Part shown: piece by piece, positions 8,554-16,367 of the stretch
Numbering within the stretch: the stretch's first letter is position 1
Layout: each line of letters starts with the position of its first letter
Assembly (NCBI GenBank): GCA_038363005.1
Contig: JBBQBI010000039.1
Span: 1 to 23,920 of the forward strand
From: JAKOWB01 sp038363005
Lineage (GTDB): Bacteria > Pseudomonadota > Alphaproteobacteria > Kiloniellales > JACOMY01
Length of the DNA: 23,920 nt
Reading direction: 5' to 3'
Position numbers and translations under genes: made by a program
The notes under the pieces: model-generated
What the model was told of the DNA's origin: nothing
What the model saw: the letters and a program-made list of their open reading frames with translations, nothing else
Database searches by the model: none

Positions 8554-9438
8554 TTAGGCGAAGCGTTCTGGTGGCCAACGGCCGGGCAGGTCGCGCACCA
8601 AGAGCGGCAGGCGGCTGCCGGCGGCCAGCGGATGCTCGGCGAAGTCGTCCGCCGCCTGCGGGGCGTCGGCGGTCAGCAGCAGGCCGTCGAGCGCGCAGTC
8701 CCGGGCCGCTGCCAGGGTCGCCGCGTCATAGCTGCCGGGGCCGCCGAAGGGCAGCGCCAGCGCCCGCGACCGTGGCCAGGGCAGCAACTTGAGAGCGGCC
8801 AGCCCGGCTTCGATCTCCGACTGCTGCAGCGCGGCTGGCAGGCCGGCCAGCACGGGATGGTTCTCGGTGTGGCTGGCCAGCGTGATGCCGGGCGGCGGCG
8901 ACGGCCGGAACCCGGTGTGGGTGATAAAGGCGGCCGGCGGCCCGGCGTCCGGCAGGAAGGCGCGCAGCAGCGGGATGATCTCGCTGCTGGCGATACGCGC
9001 CGGGTCCTTGCTGTCGCGATAGAAGCGCTCGCCGCGCAGCCTGGCCGCCGCCGGCGAACGGTCGCGGGCAAAATCCAGGAAGGCCTCCACCTGGCCGGTG
9101 ACCTCGAGGCGATGCACCAGGTCGCGCCAGAAGGGCTGTCCCTGCAGCGGTCCGCCGATCAGGAACCAGGTGGCCGGCAGCGCCATCGAGGCCGCCAGCG
9201 GCAGGGCCAGTTCGCCGACCGAGCGATGGTTGTCGTCGAAGGTCAGCGCCGCCAGGCCATCCAGCGGCAGGCTCAGCGCCCGGCGCGCCAGCAGCTCAGC
9301 CAGGGGCAGCACGCGATAGTGCCGGCGCAGCCAGGCCAGCTGGCGCTCCAGGGCCGCCAGCGGCAGGGCGTCGCGATAGCCGGTATCGGCCGGCGTGCCG
9401 ACCGCGTGATAGAGGGCGACGAGCGACCTTGGGCGCAT
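8554..9438 (-). CDS. Polysaccharide deacetylase family protein (NodB fold)
   Basis: A 294-residue NodB-homology (CE4-like) protein. It opens with SLVALYHAVG, the usual start of envelope polysaccharide deacetylases. It carries the motif 1 aspartates in LTFDDN (Asp68, Asp69) and the metal-binding SHTENH (His190, His194). The expected product removes acetyl groups from N-acetylated sugars of a polysaccharide, or is an inactive relative. There is no signal peptide, which is odd for an enzyme acting on exported polymer and suggests a cytosolic or membrane-side role. The ATG at 9438 with AAGGAG 6 nt before it is better than an upstream ATG at 9462. It is divergent from the UDP-glucuronate epimerase gene, which fits surface polysaccharide work. 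Confidence 0.86.
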   Translation of the reverse strand: MRPRSLVALYHAVGTPADTGYRDALPLAALERQLAWLRRHYRVLPLAELLARRALSLPLDGLAALTFDDNHRSVGELALPLAASMALPATWFLIGGPLQGQPFWRDLVHRLEVTGQVEAFLDFARDRSPAAARLRGERFYRDSKDPARIASSEIIPLLRAFLPDAGPPAAFITHTGFRPSPPPGITLASHTENHPVLAGLPAALQQSEIEAGLAALKLLPWPRSRALALPFGGPGSYDAATLAAARDCALDGLLLTADAPQAADDFAEHPLAAGSRLPLLVRDLPGRWPPERFA

Positions 9439-9526
9439 AGCTCCTTCTACCCCGAATGGCATGGCTTGTGGCAGCCGCCGTGTGGCCCCTATAACCGGAT
9501 AACGCAGAGGCGGGGAAGCTAAGCGC
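9439..9526. promoter_or_regulatory. Divergent deacetylase / epimerase intergenic region
   Basis: These 88 bp separate two divergent genes that both fit polysaccharide metabolism, so a shared regulatory region is likely. It holds TATAACCGGATAACG near 9489-9504, which could serve as a -10 region, but no paired -35 box is convincing. Confidence 0.35.
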
Positions 9527-10507
9527 GTGACTATTTTGGTAACCGGCGTGGCGGGGTTTATCGGCGCGGCCGTGGCCGAGGCGCTGCTGGCGCGCGGCGA
9601 GACCGTGCTGGGGCTCGACAGTCTGAACAGCTACTACGATGTTGGCCTGAAGCAGGCGCGCCTGGCGCGGCTGCGCGGCCGGCCGGGCTTCCGCTTCCGT
9701 CAGCTCGATCTTGCCTTGCATGCCGAGCTGCTGCCGCTGGCCGAGAGCGAGCCGGGCATCGATCGTATCGTGCACCTGGCGGCGCAGGCCGGGGTGCGTC
9801 ACTCGCTGGTCGATCCTTGGAGCTACCTGAGCAGCAACATCACCGGCCACCTGGCGGTGCTGGAGCTGGCCAAGCGCCTGCCGGGCCTGAAGCACCTGGT
9901 CTATGCCTCCTCCTCCTCGGTCTATGGCGGCAACGCCAAGTTGCCGGGCGCCGAGGACGACGCGGTGGAGGAGCCGCTGTCGCTCTATGCCGCCTCGAAG
10001 CGGGCGGACGAGCTGATGAGCCGCACCTATGCGCGGCTGTTCGGCACGCCGATGACCGGCCTGCGGTTCTTCACCGTCTACGGCCCCTGGGGGCGGCCCG
10101 ACATGACGCCCTTCCTGTTCACCCGCGCGGTGTTGGCGGGAGAGACCATCACGCTGTTCGACGGCGGGCGCCTGGAGCGCGACTTCACCGCGATCGAAGA
10201 CATCGTGCCGGGCGTGTTGGCGGCGCTTGACCGCCCGGCACAGCCGGACGAGCGCGGTGTGCCACACCGGCTCTACAACCTGGGCAGCGACCGGCCGGTC
10301 AAGGTGCGTGACTTCCTGGCGGTGATCGAGCGGGCCTGCGGCAAGGCCGCGGTGATTCGCGAGGCGCCAGTCTCCGCGGCCGAGCCCAAGGCCACCTGGG
10401 CGGACCTGACCCTGGCGCGCCGTGACCTGGGCTTCCAGCCCAAGGTATCGCTGGAGGAGGGGCTGCCGCGCTTCGTCGCCTGGTTCCGCGACTACTACGG
10501 CCTCTAG
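9527..10507 (+). CDS. UDP-glucuronate 4-epimerase (NAD-dependent)
   Basis: A 326-residue extended SDR enzyme that converts UDP-glucuronate to UDP-galacturonate, a precursor for LPS core or capsule. The NAD motif TGVAGFIG is at 6-13. The family-specific blocks are all present: SLNSYYDVGLK, HLAAQAGVRHSL, ASSSSVYGG (Ser128-131), SLYAASKRADE (Tyr154, Lys158) and LRFFTVYGPWGRPDM. These blocks separate it from UDP-glucose 4-epimerase and dTDP-glucose dehydratase. The start is GTG with GGGGAA upstream, divergent from the deacetylase. Its stop lies 8 nt from the convergent stop of the next gene. LpsL of rhizobia and Cap1J are known relatives. Confidence 0.93.
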   Translation: MTILVTGVAGFIGAAVAEALLARGETVLGLDSLNSYYDVGLKQARLARLRGRPGFRFRQLDLALHAELLPLAESEPGIDRIVHLAAQAGVRHSLVDPWSYLSSNITGHLAVLELAKRLPGLKHLVYASSSSVYGGNAKLPGAEDDAVEEPLSLYAASKRADELMSRTYARLFGTPMTGLRFFTVYGPWGRPDMTPFLFTRAVLAGETITLFDGGRLERDFTAIEDIVPGVLAALDRPAQPDERGVPHRLYNLGSDRPVKVRDFLAVIERACGKAAVIREAPVSAAEPKATWADLTLARRDLGFQPKVSLEEGLPRFVAWFRDYYGL

Positions 10508-10515
10508 GCCCAACT

Positions 10516-10884
10516 CTAGGTCAGGCGGAAGAAGACGCTGCCCAGCCACTGCAGCACGGCCGCGCCCAGCAGCCATTCGGCATAGCGGCGATAGAGGTCC
10601 TGCAGGATCAGGCCGATGGTGCTCTGCAAGCGGTCGGCCGGAATGTCGACCTGCTTGTCCAGCAGGATCCAGGTCTCGGTCTTGCGAAAATCCCGCTGCG
10701 GCGCGTCGAGTGCGCGGAAGAACAGCAGCACGCAGAGCAGCAGCGTCCCGCCGGCCCCGACCTCGAAGGCCAGCGCCGGTTCCCAGGAGAAGCCCACCAC
10801 CATGCAGCCGACGCCCAGCAATGCGAAACCAAGTCCGCGCTTGACCGACAGCTCGGCACAGTATTTGACGCGTTCGATGTCCAT
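10516..10884 (-). CDS. Small membrane protein of unknown function
   Basis: A 122-residue protein of no family I recognise. Two hydrophobic helices (about 17-34 and 42-58, the second GAGGTLLLCVLLFFRAL) form a hairpin. A polar stretch follows with RDFRKTETWILLD and an amphipathic helix, then a last hydrophobic helix (about 104-120, LLGAAVLQWLGSVFF). The N-terminus MDIERVKYCAEL is charged and probably cytosolic. It is on the same strand as the two membrane-protein genes upstream, with an 82-nt gap, so co-transcription is possible. I see nothing pointing to a role. Confidence 0.75.
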   Translation of the reverse strand: MDIERVKYCAELSVKRGLGFALLGVGCMVVGFSWEPALAFEVGAGGTLLLCVLLFFRALDAPQRDFRKTETWILLDKQVDIPADRLQSTIGLILQDLYRRYAEWLLGAAVLQWLGSVFFRLT

Positions 10885-10966
10885 GGAATGGCAGGCCTCG
10901 GACCGCAGGACCTCAGCATGCGTCAGCGGCAGGCTGGGGAGTAGGGGCCTTGCGGGCCGCCGCCGC

Positions 10967-11284
10967 TCACAGCTGCTTGATCAGGCCCTCGATCGCTGGG
11001 ACCGACATCAGCAGCGCGGCCGAAAGCCAGATCCACAGGGCGCCGCTGGGGGACAGTTCGCTCTTCAGCACCCGCTCCGCCAGCGCCGCCGGCACGCCGG
11101 ATACCAGCAGCGTCAGGGTCGAGATGAGCAGCGAGCTGCAATAGAACATCACCTGCGGTTCGAACGGCAGGAAGGCCGGCATCCAGGCCGGCGCGAAGCC
11201 GATGGCCAGGAACACCCAGGGCGAGAAGATGCCGTTGAACACCGCCACCAGGACGACGAAGACAAGCAGCTGATCGCGTGACAT
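10967..11284 (-). CDS. Small membrane protein of unknown function
   Basis: A 105-residue integral membrane protein with three likely helices: LLVFVVLVAVFNGIF near the start, FYCSSLLISTLTLLVSG in the middle and ALWIWLSAALLMSVPAI near the end. The open frame extends up to 11464, but that part overlaps the upstream gene in another frame. The ATG at 11284, 11 nt after that gene's stop and preceded by AGGGGG, is the sensible start. No family was recognised. Tight coupling to the YggT-like gene suggests the two are made together. Confidence 0.78.
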   Translation of the reverse strand: MSRDQLLVFVVLVAVFNGIFSPWVFLAIGFAPAWMPAFLPFEPQVMFYCSSLLISTLTLLVSGVPAALAERVLKSELSPSGALWIWLSAALLMSVPAIEGLIKQL

Positions 11285-11295
11285 GGCGGCGCCCC

Positions 11296-11598
11296 CTACT
11301 GCAGCGTCGGCACGAGGCCGTACTGCGCCATGGCCAGGGTGAAGGCGAAGCGCAGGAAGAAGATCCAGATCGCCCCGAACAGCGGCACGAAGATGAAGCT
11401 GACCGCCGAGGGGGTGACATAGCGCGTCGCCGCCACCGCCCAGTTGGTGATGCGCAGGAACCACTGCCAGATGTAGTTGGGCCAGTTCGGCGGCACGACG
11501 AACTGCAGAAGGAAGCGCGCCAGCAGCGTGTACATGACCGCCGCCGCCAGATAGTTCGGTATCTGGTAGTACCAGTTCGACCAGAAGAAATCGTCCAT
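11296..11598 (-). CDS. YggT-like integral membrane protein
   Basis: A 100-residue membrane protein resembling one YggT repeat: a first helix (LAAAVMYTLLARFLLQFVV), a short NWPNYIWQWFLRITNWAVAATRYVTPSAV link matching the conserved turn of YggT proteins, and a second long helix (FVPLFGAIWIFFLRFAFTLAM). YggT proteins are linked to cell division, osmotic tolerance or membrane protein assembly, but the biochemical role is unclear. The N-terminus MDDFFWSNWYYQIPNY is unusually aromatic. It is first in a three-gene minus-strand run with the two small membrane proteins downstream. Assignment rests on pattern likeness, not an alignment. Confidence 0.65.
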   Translation of the reverse strand: MDDFFWSNWYYQIPNYLAAAVMYTLLARFLLQFVVPPNWPNYIWQWFLRITNWAVAATRYVTPSAVSFIFVPLFGAIWIFFLRFAFTLAMAQYGLVPTLQ

Positions 11599-11691
11599 GC
11601 GCGTCGGGGTCCCCCTACCCAGGGCACTCTAGCCGCGCGGACCGGAAAGGAAAGCGGCTCCTTGCCGGCCGGCGTGGGCCCTTGACGCAGA

Positions 11692-11717
11692 AGGGGCCCG
11701 GATCGCTCCGGGCCCCT
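11692..11717. terminator. Strong GC hairpin after the symporter gene
   Basis: A perfect 11-bp inverted repeat (AGGGGCCCGGA at 11692-11702, loop TCGC, TCCGGGCCCCT at 11707-11717) starts 35 nt beyond the ActP-like stop on the minus strand. On that strand the stem is followed by TCTGCGTC, a poor T-tract, as is common in GC-rich genomes. It probably separates symporter transcription from the YggT-like run downstream. Confidence 0.65.
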
Positions 11718-11751
11718 CCCGTCCAGTCTTAGCAAGTCCGGGTCTTGGCAG

Positions 11752-13770
11752 TTACGCGTTGGACTCGGCCTCGTCCATCAGGGCGCGGCCCTTCGGCACG
11801 CGCACCGAGTCGATGAAGTCCTGCATCTCCTTCGAGGGGGCCGGGGTCAGATAGCTGACCACGACCATCACGATCAGGCCGACCGGAATACCGAACAGGC
11901 CGGCGGAGATGTTGGAGACGCCGAACCACTTGGCCGACTTGCCAGCCTCGGTGATGACCGCCTTGTCGGCGGCCTCCAGGGCTGCTGACAGTTCGGTGGT
12001 GACGCTGCTGCCCGCGGCGGCCACGGCGTTCATCGCCTCGGTCGCCTTGGCCTGCAGGCCGCCAATCTTCGCCAACGCCTCAGGCGTCGCCGTACCGAAC
12101 ATGTCGATGAAGTCGACCGGGAAGTAGCGCGTCATGACCAGGTAGAAGGCGGTCACGCCGAAGCCAGCGATCATGCCAAGCACGGCGCCCATCGACGTCG
12201 TCCGCTTCCACCACACGCCGAGCACCAGGGCCGGGAACAACCCCGCGGCAGCCAGGGAGAAGGCCCAGGCGACCATGGCCAGAATGCCCGACGGTTTGGT
12301 CGAGGCGACGTAGGCCGCGAAGACCGCCACGACGACCAGCAACGCGCGGGCGACGATCAGTCGCTTCTTCGTCGAGGCATGCGTGTCGATCATGCGGTAG
12401 TAGACGTCGTGGCTGAGGGCGTTGGCGATGGCCAGCAGCAGGCCGTCGGCGGTCGAGAGTGCCGCCGCCAAGCCACCGGCGGCCACCAGGCCGGCGATGA
12501 CATAGGGCAGACCCGCGATCTCCGGCGTGGCGATGACCAGTGCGTTGCTGTCGATCGAGAACTTCGACAGCGTCAGCACCGTCTGGCCGCCAGCCTGACA
12601 GGCCGCGAAGAGCTCGTCAGGCGATGCGAAGCCGGTGACGCCGCACAGCTTGAGCAGGCTCAGCTTGCCATAGATGAACACCCAGTCCGGCAGAGATGTC
12701 ACCGCCTGGAGTGTGGAGACGTCCTTGCCCAGCACGTTGGAGTAGAGTTCGTACTTCGCGAAGGCGGCGTAGGCCGGCGCCGTGAAGTACAGGATGAAGA
12801 TGAAGAGCAGCGACCAGCCAACCGACTTCCGCGCCTCACGCACGCTGGGCGTGGTGAAGTAGCGCATCAGCACGTGCGGCAGCGACGCAGTGCCCAGCAT
12901 CAGGCAGAGGACCAGGGCAAAGAAGTTCAGCATGTTCATCTGCAGGAACGGCGTCGCGTGGGCCTTGACGCCCTCGAGGTAGCCGCCAGCCACGCCATGC
13001 AGCTTCTCCAGTGCCGTGATCTTCTGGATGATCTCACCCTGCATGATCTGCGGCACCGGGATGCCGGTGATCTGCGTGGAGAGAATCACCACCGGGACCA
13101 GGTAGGCGACGATCAGCACGATGTACTGGGCCACCTGGGTCCAGGTCACCGCGCGCATGCCACCCAGCATCGAGCAGACCAGGATGCCGGCCAGGCCGAC
13201 GTAGACCGCCGTGCCGAATTCGATATCGAGGAAGCGCGAAGCCACCAGACCGGTGCCGTAGCACTGCGCCACCAGGTAGGTGAAGGTGCAGCAGAACAGC
13301 ACGATGATACCCATCATGCGGGCCGCGTTGCCGCCGTAGCGGCTACCCAGGAAGTCAGGCACCGTGAAAGCACCGAACTTGCGCAGGTAGGGCGCGATCA
13401 GCGTCGCCACCAGCACGTAGCCGCCGGTCCAGCCAAGCACGAAGGCCAGGCCGTCGTAGCCCTGGGCATAGAGCGTGCCGGCCAGACCGATGAACGACGC
13501 GGCGCTCATCCAGTCGGCCGCCGTGGCCATGCCGTTGTACATGGCCGGCACCTTGCGGCCCGCCACGTAGTATTCGCTGACCTGCGCGGTACGGCTCAGG
13601 AAGCCGATGCCGGCATAGACCGCGATGGTGAAGAACACGAAGAGATAGCCGATGATCTGGTTCGGCACCCCAACCTGCTCGAGGATCGCGAGAAGCACCA
13701 CGAAGGCGAGGAACCCGCCGGTGTAGATGCCGTAGACGCGACCCAGGTTTGAGACGAAATCACCCTTCAT
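11752..13770 (-). CDS. actP: Sodium:solute symporter, ActP-like (VC_2705 subfamily)
   Basis: A 672-residue inner-membrane symporter of the SSS/SLC5 family, with about 13 helices, expected to import acetate or a similar short carboxylate with a cation. Family blocks seen are SEYYVAGRKVPAMYNGMATAADWMSAASF, GWTGGYVLVATLIAPYLRKFG, FTVPDFLGSRYG and the later AAALSTADGLLLAIANALSHD sodium-site helix. It is longer than E. coli ActP (549) because of soluble inserts. One lies after helix 6, another around the CGVTGFASPDELFAACQ segment, and an Ala-rich helical stretch (about 570-625) comes before the last helix. The insert pattern and the adjacent DUF4212 gene fit the VC_2705 symporter subfamily. The start ATG is 9 nt after that small gene. 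It lies in the same locus as CrbS/CrbR-like regulators, whose known targets include actP. Confidence 0.92.
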   Translation of the reverse strand: MKGDFVSNLGRVYGIYTGGFLAFVVLLAILEQVGVPNQIIGYLFVFFTIAVYAGIGFLSRTAQVSEYYVAGRKVPAMYNGMATAADWMSAASFIGLAGTLYAQGYDGLAFVLGWTGGYVLVATLIAPYLRKFGAFTVPDFLGSRYGGNAARMMGIIVLFCCTFTYLVAQCYGTGLVASRFLDIEFGTAVYVGLAGILVCSMLGGMRAVTWTQVAQYIVLIVAYLVPVVILSTQITGIPVPQIMQGEIIQKITALEKLHGVAGGYLEGVKAHATPFLQMNMLNFFALVLCLMLGTASLPHVLMRYFTTPSVREARKSVGWSLLFIFILYFTAPAYAAFAKYELYSNVLGKDVSTLQAVTSLPDWVFIYGKLSLLKLCGVTGFASPDELFAACQAGGQTVLTLSKFSIDSNALVIATPEIAGLPYVIAGLVAAGGLAAALSTADGLLLAIANALSHDVYYRMIDTHASTKKRLIVARALLVVVAVFAAYVASTKPSGILAMVAWAFSLAAAGLFPALVLGVWWKRTTSMGAVLGMIAGFGVTAFYLVMTRYFPVDFIDMFGTATPEALAKIGGLQAKATEAMNAVAAAGSSVTTELSAALEAADKAVITEAGKSAKWFGVSNISAGLFGIPVGLIVMVVVSYLTPAPSKEMQDFIDSVRVPKGRALMDEAESNA

Positions 13771-13779
13771 GGTGTCCCC

Positions 13780-14049
13780 CTATTCCTCGGCCACGCCGCA
13801 TTCTTCGTCGATCCGGTTCTGCTTCGCAGCGAACCAGAAGATCAGGACGACGAAGACAATGAGCGACCCCTGCGCGGCCATGTAGAAGCCGAGCGGGAAG
13901 CCGATGAAGGTAATCTCGTTCAGTTCGGGTGCGAAGAAGTGCACCACGAACGAGAAGATGAACCAGACCGCAAGCGTCACGAACATCAGGCTGCGCGTGC
14001 GAGCCCAGTGCCGTTGCGCTTGTTCTGGCGTGATTGAGTTGTCGGACAT
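13780..14049 (-). CDS. DUF4212 sodium/substrate symporter small subunit
   Basis: An 89-residue membrane protein of the DUF4212 family, which is found next to VC_2705-type symporters and is thought to be their small subunit. Two helices are evident: SLMFVTLAVWFIFSFVVHFFA and FYMAAQGSLIVFVVLIFWFAA, with the conserved GFPLGFYMAAQGS between. The N-terminus (TPEQAQRHWARTRSL) and acidic C-terminus (DEECGVAEE) are soluble. AGGGGAGG lies at 14061-14068 upstream of the ATG. It is translated just ahead of the symporter with a 9-nt gap, so equal expression is expected. This pairing strongly supports the subfamily call for the symporter. Confidence 0.92.
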   Translation of the reverse strand: MSDNSITPEQAQRHWARTRSLMFVTLAVWFIFSFVVHFFAPELNEITFIGFPLGFYMAAQGSLIVFVVLIFWFAAKQNRIDEECGVAEE

Positions 14050-14323
14050 CGCGATCTACGCCTCCCCTAAAGCATTTCCCCACCAAGATGACGGCCGAAC
14101 CGCCCCGGCAACAGGGCGGCGACCGTCAGGCACACTTTCGGGAGTCGACGTCTGCGGATACATGGCGGTCACAGGTGACGGGCCACGAACCGAAACGCTA
14201 CGCTCCCTCCCTAAAGTCTTGTTATGGGCGATCCCCCCGGATGGATTCGGCGCCCTTGTTATGTAACAAGACGCTATCACAGGCGTTGTTGACGCCCAAA
14301 GCGCAAAGCAAGGGGAGGCCCGC
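14050..14323. promoter_or_regulatory. Divergent control region of the symporter and the 14324 gene
   Basis: A 274-bp non-coding region between the DUF4212/actP pair and the plus-strand run beginning at 14324. It contains a 16-bp perfect palindrome, CTTGTTATGTAACAAG (14255-14270). An extra copy of its left part, CTTGTTATG, lies at 14218-14226, a 37-bp spacing. A related CTTGTCATA lies upstream of the sensor kinase gene (17995-18003). These could be binding sites for a regulator of acetate genes, possibly the CrbR-like protein encoded downstream, but that is inference. The region is less GC-rich than the coding sequence. Confidence 0.5.
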
Positions 14324-14971
14324 GTGGCCCTTGGTATCTTTAGTCGTAGAGGCAAGGATAACCGGATCGCCTCCTATGCCGCCTTCCTGGATTTCCTGGA
14401 TAGCCGCAGCGCCTTCCTGGCGCAGAAATGCATCTATGAATACTGCCGTGCACGCAGCGGCACCAACTGGTCCTACCTGATGAGCGAAGCCGACTTCCAG
14501 GCGCACTACGAGGTAAGCCGCTGGGAGGCTTATGGCGCCGCGCTGGCCGACCTGATGGTGTTTCTGGAGGGCCAGCTGCGGCCGTCCGACCCGCGCATGC
14601 ATGCCCGGTTGGTCGACCGGCTGATCGTCGCCGCCGCCAGCGTGCTGGACCGTCATCCGGCGCCAGCCCACCACACCGACGGCTGGGCAGGAGAGATCAC
14701 CAAGCTGCGCGAGCGACTGGCCCACACGCAGCTGGGCCAGCCGCTGGCCGCCGCCGACGTGGCCAGGACGGCCGGCCAACGCATCTATGCCAACCTGCCG
14801 CTGCACCCGGATATGACCAAGCACGACCGCGTGCTGGTCACCAACTCCGTCCGCTTCAATTTTTGCCGCATCGTCAGCGACCTGGAGCGTGACCTGGTGG
14901 TCGACGCGCTGCTGCGCGAATTGCTGGCCGAGTCGCTGCCGAGCGTCGCGGCGGCAGCGCACGCGCACTAG
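14324..14971 (+). CDS. Conserved-looking soluble protein of unknown function
   Basis: A 215-residue protein of no family I can name. It has no signal peptide or membrane helix. It is mostly helical, with a notable N-terminal block (FLDFLDSRSAFLAQKCIYEYCRAR) rich in aromatic residues and two cysteines. A second block reads FQAHYEVSRWEAYGAAL, and an LPLHPDMTKHDRVLVTNSVRFNF segment lies near the end. The start is GTG with a very good SD (AGGGGAGG, 14311-14318, 5-nt spacing). It is first in a tight plus-strand run with the PAS-exonuclease (10-nt gap) and the CBS-nucleotidyltransferase, and divergent from the symporter. That position suggests a role in acetate-linked physiology, but nothing in the sequence shows an activity. 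Confidence 0.82.
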   Translation: MALGIFSRRGKDNRIASYAAFLDFLDSRSAFLAQKCIYEYCRARSGTNWSYLMSEADFQAHYEVSRWEAYGAALADLMVFLEGQLRPSDPRMHARLVDRLIVAAASVLDRHPAPAHHTDGWAGEITKLRERLAHTQLGQPLAAADVARTAGQRIYANLPLHPDMTKHDRVLVTNSVRFNFCRIVSDLERDLVVDALLRELLAESLPSVAAAAHAH

Positions 14972-14981
14972 GGCCGGCGTC

Positions 14982-16355
14982 GTGGCGGCGCGGCGCGGAC
15001 CCCACACGGCGCGACGCAGTCTCTTCCTAGCGGTCGCGGCGGCGGGCGCCGGCCTGCTGCTGCTGGCCGGCTTGCTGCTGGCGCAGCAGCCGCTGGACCG
15101 GATCGGTGTCCTGCAGGTGCTGGCGCTGGGCGGTGCAGTCCTGGCCCTCGCCGGACTGTGGGTCCTGACCACGCTGCTCGATGGACACTTCGATGATCTC
15201 GAGCGCCTCACCGGCGACGTGCTGGGCGCGCAGGACGGCGGGTTGCTGCCGGTGCGCTGGAGCGATCCCGCCAGCAGCCCGCTGGAGTACCGGCGCCTGG
15301 CGCAGGCGGTCAACCAGCTGCTGGCCCGCCAGACTCTCGGCGGCGACCAGCAGGACGAACGCCTGGCGGCGGTGGTGGCGGCGGTCGGCGAGGGCCTGCT
15401 GCTGATCACCGAAAGCGGCCTGGTCAGCCTGGTCAACGGCGCCGCCGCGGCGCTGTTCGAGGCGGCGCCGCAGGTCGGCACCTCGATCTATCGACAGATC
15501 CATCGCGACAGCCTGGTGATCGCGGCGGACACCGCGCGCAGCGCCCATGGCCTGGCGACCGTGGCGCTGGACCTGGTCGACGGCGGCACCCTGGCGGCGC
15601 ATGCCGCCGTGCTGGAAGACCACGGCGGCCTGCTGCTGTCCTTCGCCGGCGTCAGCCGCCTGCCAGTCGCCGGCCTGCAGCACGACCTCAGCCTGCACGA
15701 CCTGCCACCGGACCTGGTACCGGAGTCGGCGACGCGCCTGATCGACCTGCCCAGCATCGTGCTGGACGGCGAAACCACCGGCCTGGATGTCGGCAACGAC
15801 CGCCTGGTGTCGATTGCCGGGGTACGGCTGCACGGCGCGCGCGTCTATCGCCACCTGGTGTTCGACCGCCTGGTCAATCCGGGGGTGCCGATTCCGCGCG
15901 CCTCGACCGCCGTGCACGGCATTTCCGATCGCATGGTGGAGCAGGCGGACGAAGTCGGGCGGGTGCTGCCGGCGGTTGCCGACTTCATCGGCGACGCCGT
16001 GGTGATCGGCCACAACATCGGCTTCGACCTGGCGCTGCTGGCGGCCGAGGCGAAGCGCGCCGGCCTGCTGTGGCGGCAGCCGCGCGCGCTCGACACCGGT
16101 CACCTGGCGGCGGCGCTGGATACCGGCCTCACCGACCTCAACCTCGATACCCTGGCGGCGCGCTACGCCATTGTGATCGAGGGGCGCCACACGGCGCTGG
16201 GCGACTGCCTGCTGACCGCCGCGGTGTGGCGGCGCCAGCTGCGCGAGCTGGAGGGCGCCGGCATCGTCACGCTGGCCGAGGCCGAGCGCTTCGCCCGCCG
16301 TGCCGAGAAGCTGATCCGCCTGCAGCGGCAAGCCGGCTGGGTGGTGGCGGACTGA
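14982..16355 (+). CDS. Membrane-anchored PAS-DEDDh 3'-5' exonuclease
   Basis: A 457-residue protein fusing a membrane sensor-like front to a DnaQ-type exonuclease. Two helices (about 14-34 and 43-65) are followed by a HAMP-like linker (HFDDLERLTGDVLG). A PAS-like domain comes next (about 127-230, opening LAAVVAAVGEGLLLITESG). The DEDDh exonuclease domain (about 255-440) has all catalytic residues: Asp262 and Glu264 in DGETTG, Asp349 in GHNIGFD, and His403/Asp408 in HTALGD. It should degrade single-stranded DNA or short RNA 3'-5', on the cytoplasmic face. The GTG at 14982 follows the previous stop by 10 nt with a weak AGGG. Such genes are commonly found beside actP and DUF294 genes, but the role is not established. 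The PAS ligand is unknown. Confidence 0.88.
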   Translation: MAARRGPHTARRSLFLAVAAAGAGLLLLAGLLLAQQPLDRIGVLQVLALGGAVLALAGLWVLTTLLDGHFDDLERLTGDVLGAQDGGLLPVRWSDPASSPLEYRRLAQAVNQLLARQTLGGDQQDERLAAVVAAVGEGLLLITESGLVSLVNGAAAALFEAAPQVGTSIYRQIHRDSLVIAADTARSAHGLATVALDLVDGGTLAAHAAVLEDHGGLLLSFAGVSRLPVAGLQHDLSLHDLPPDLVPESATRLIDLPSIVLDGETTGLDVGNDRLVSIAGVRLHGARVYRHLVFDRLVNPGVPIPRASTAVHGISDRMVEQADEVGRVLPAVADFIGDAVVIGHNIGFDLALLAAEAKRAGLLWRQPRALDTGHLAAALDTGLTDLNLDTLAARYAIVIEGRHTALGDCLLTAAVWRRQLRELEGAGIVTLAEAERFARRAEKLIRLQRQAGWVVAD

Positions 16356-16367
16356 GCGGAGGGGGCG

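Noticed and set aside
12379..13752. 457-codon plus-strand frame opposite the symporter
   Set aside because: It is an antisense shadow of the ActP-like gene, with a composition dominated by His, Arg, Gln and Asp and no recognisable domain.
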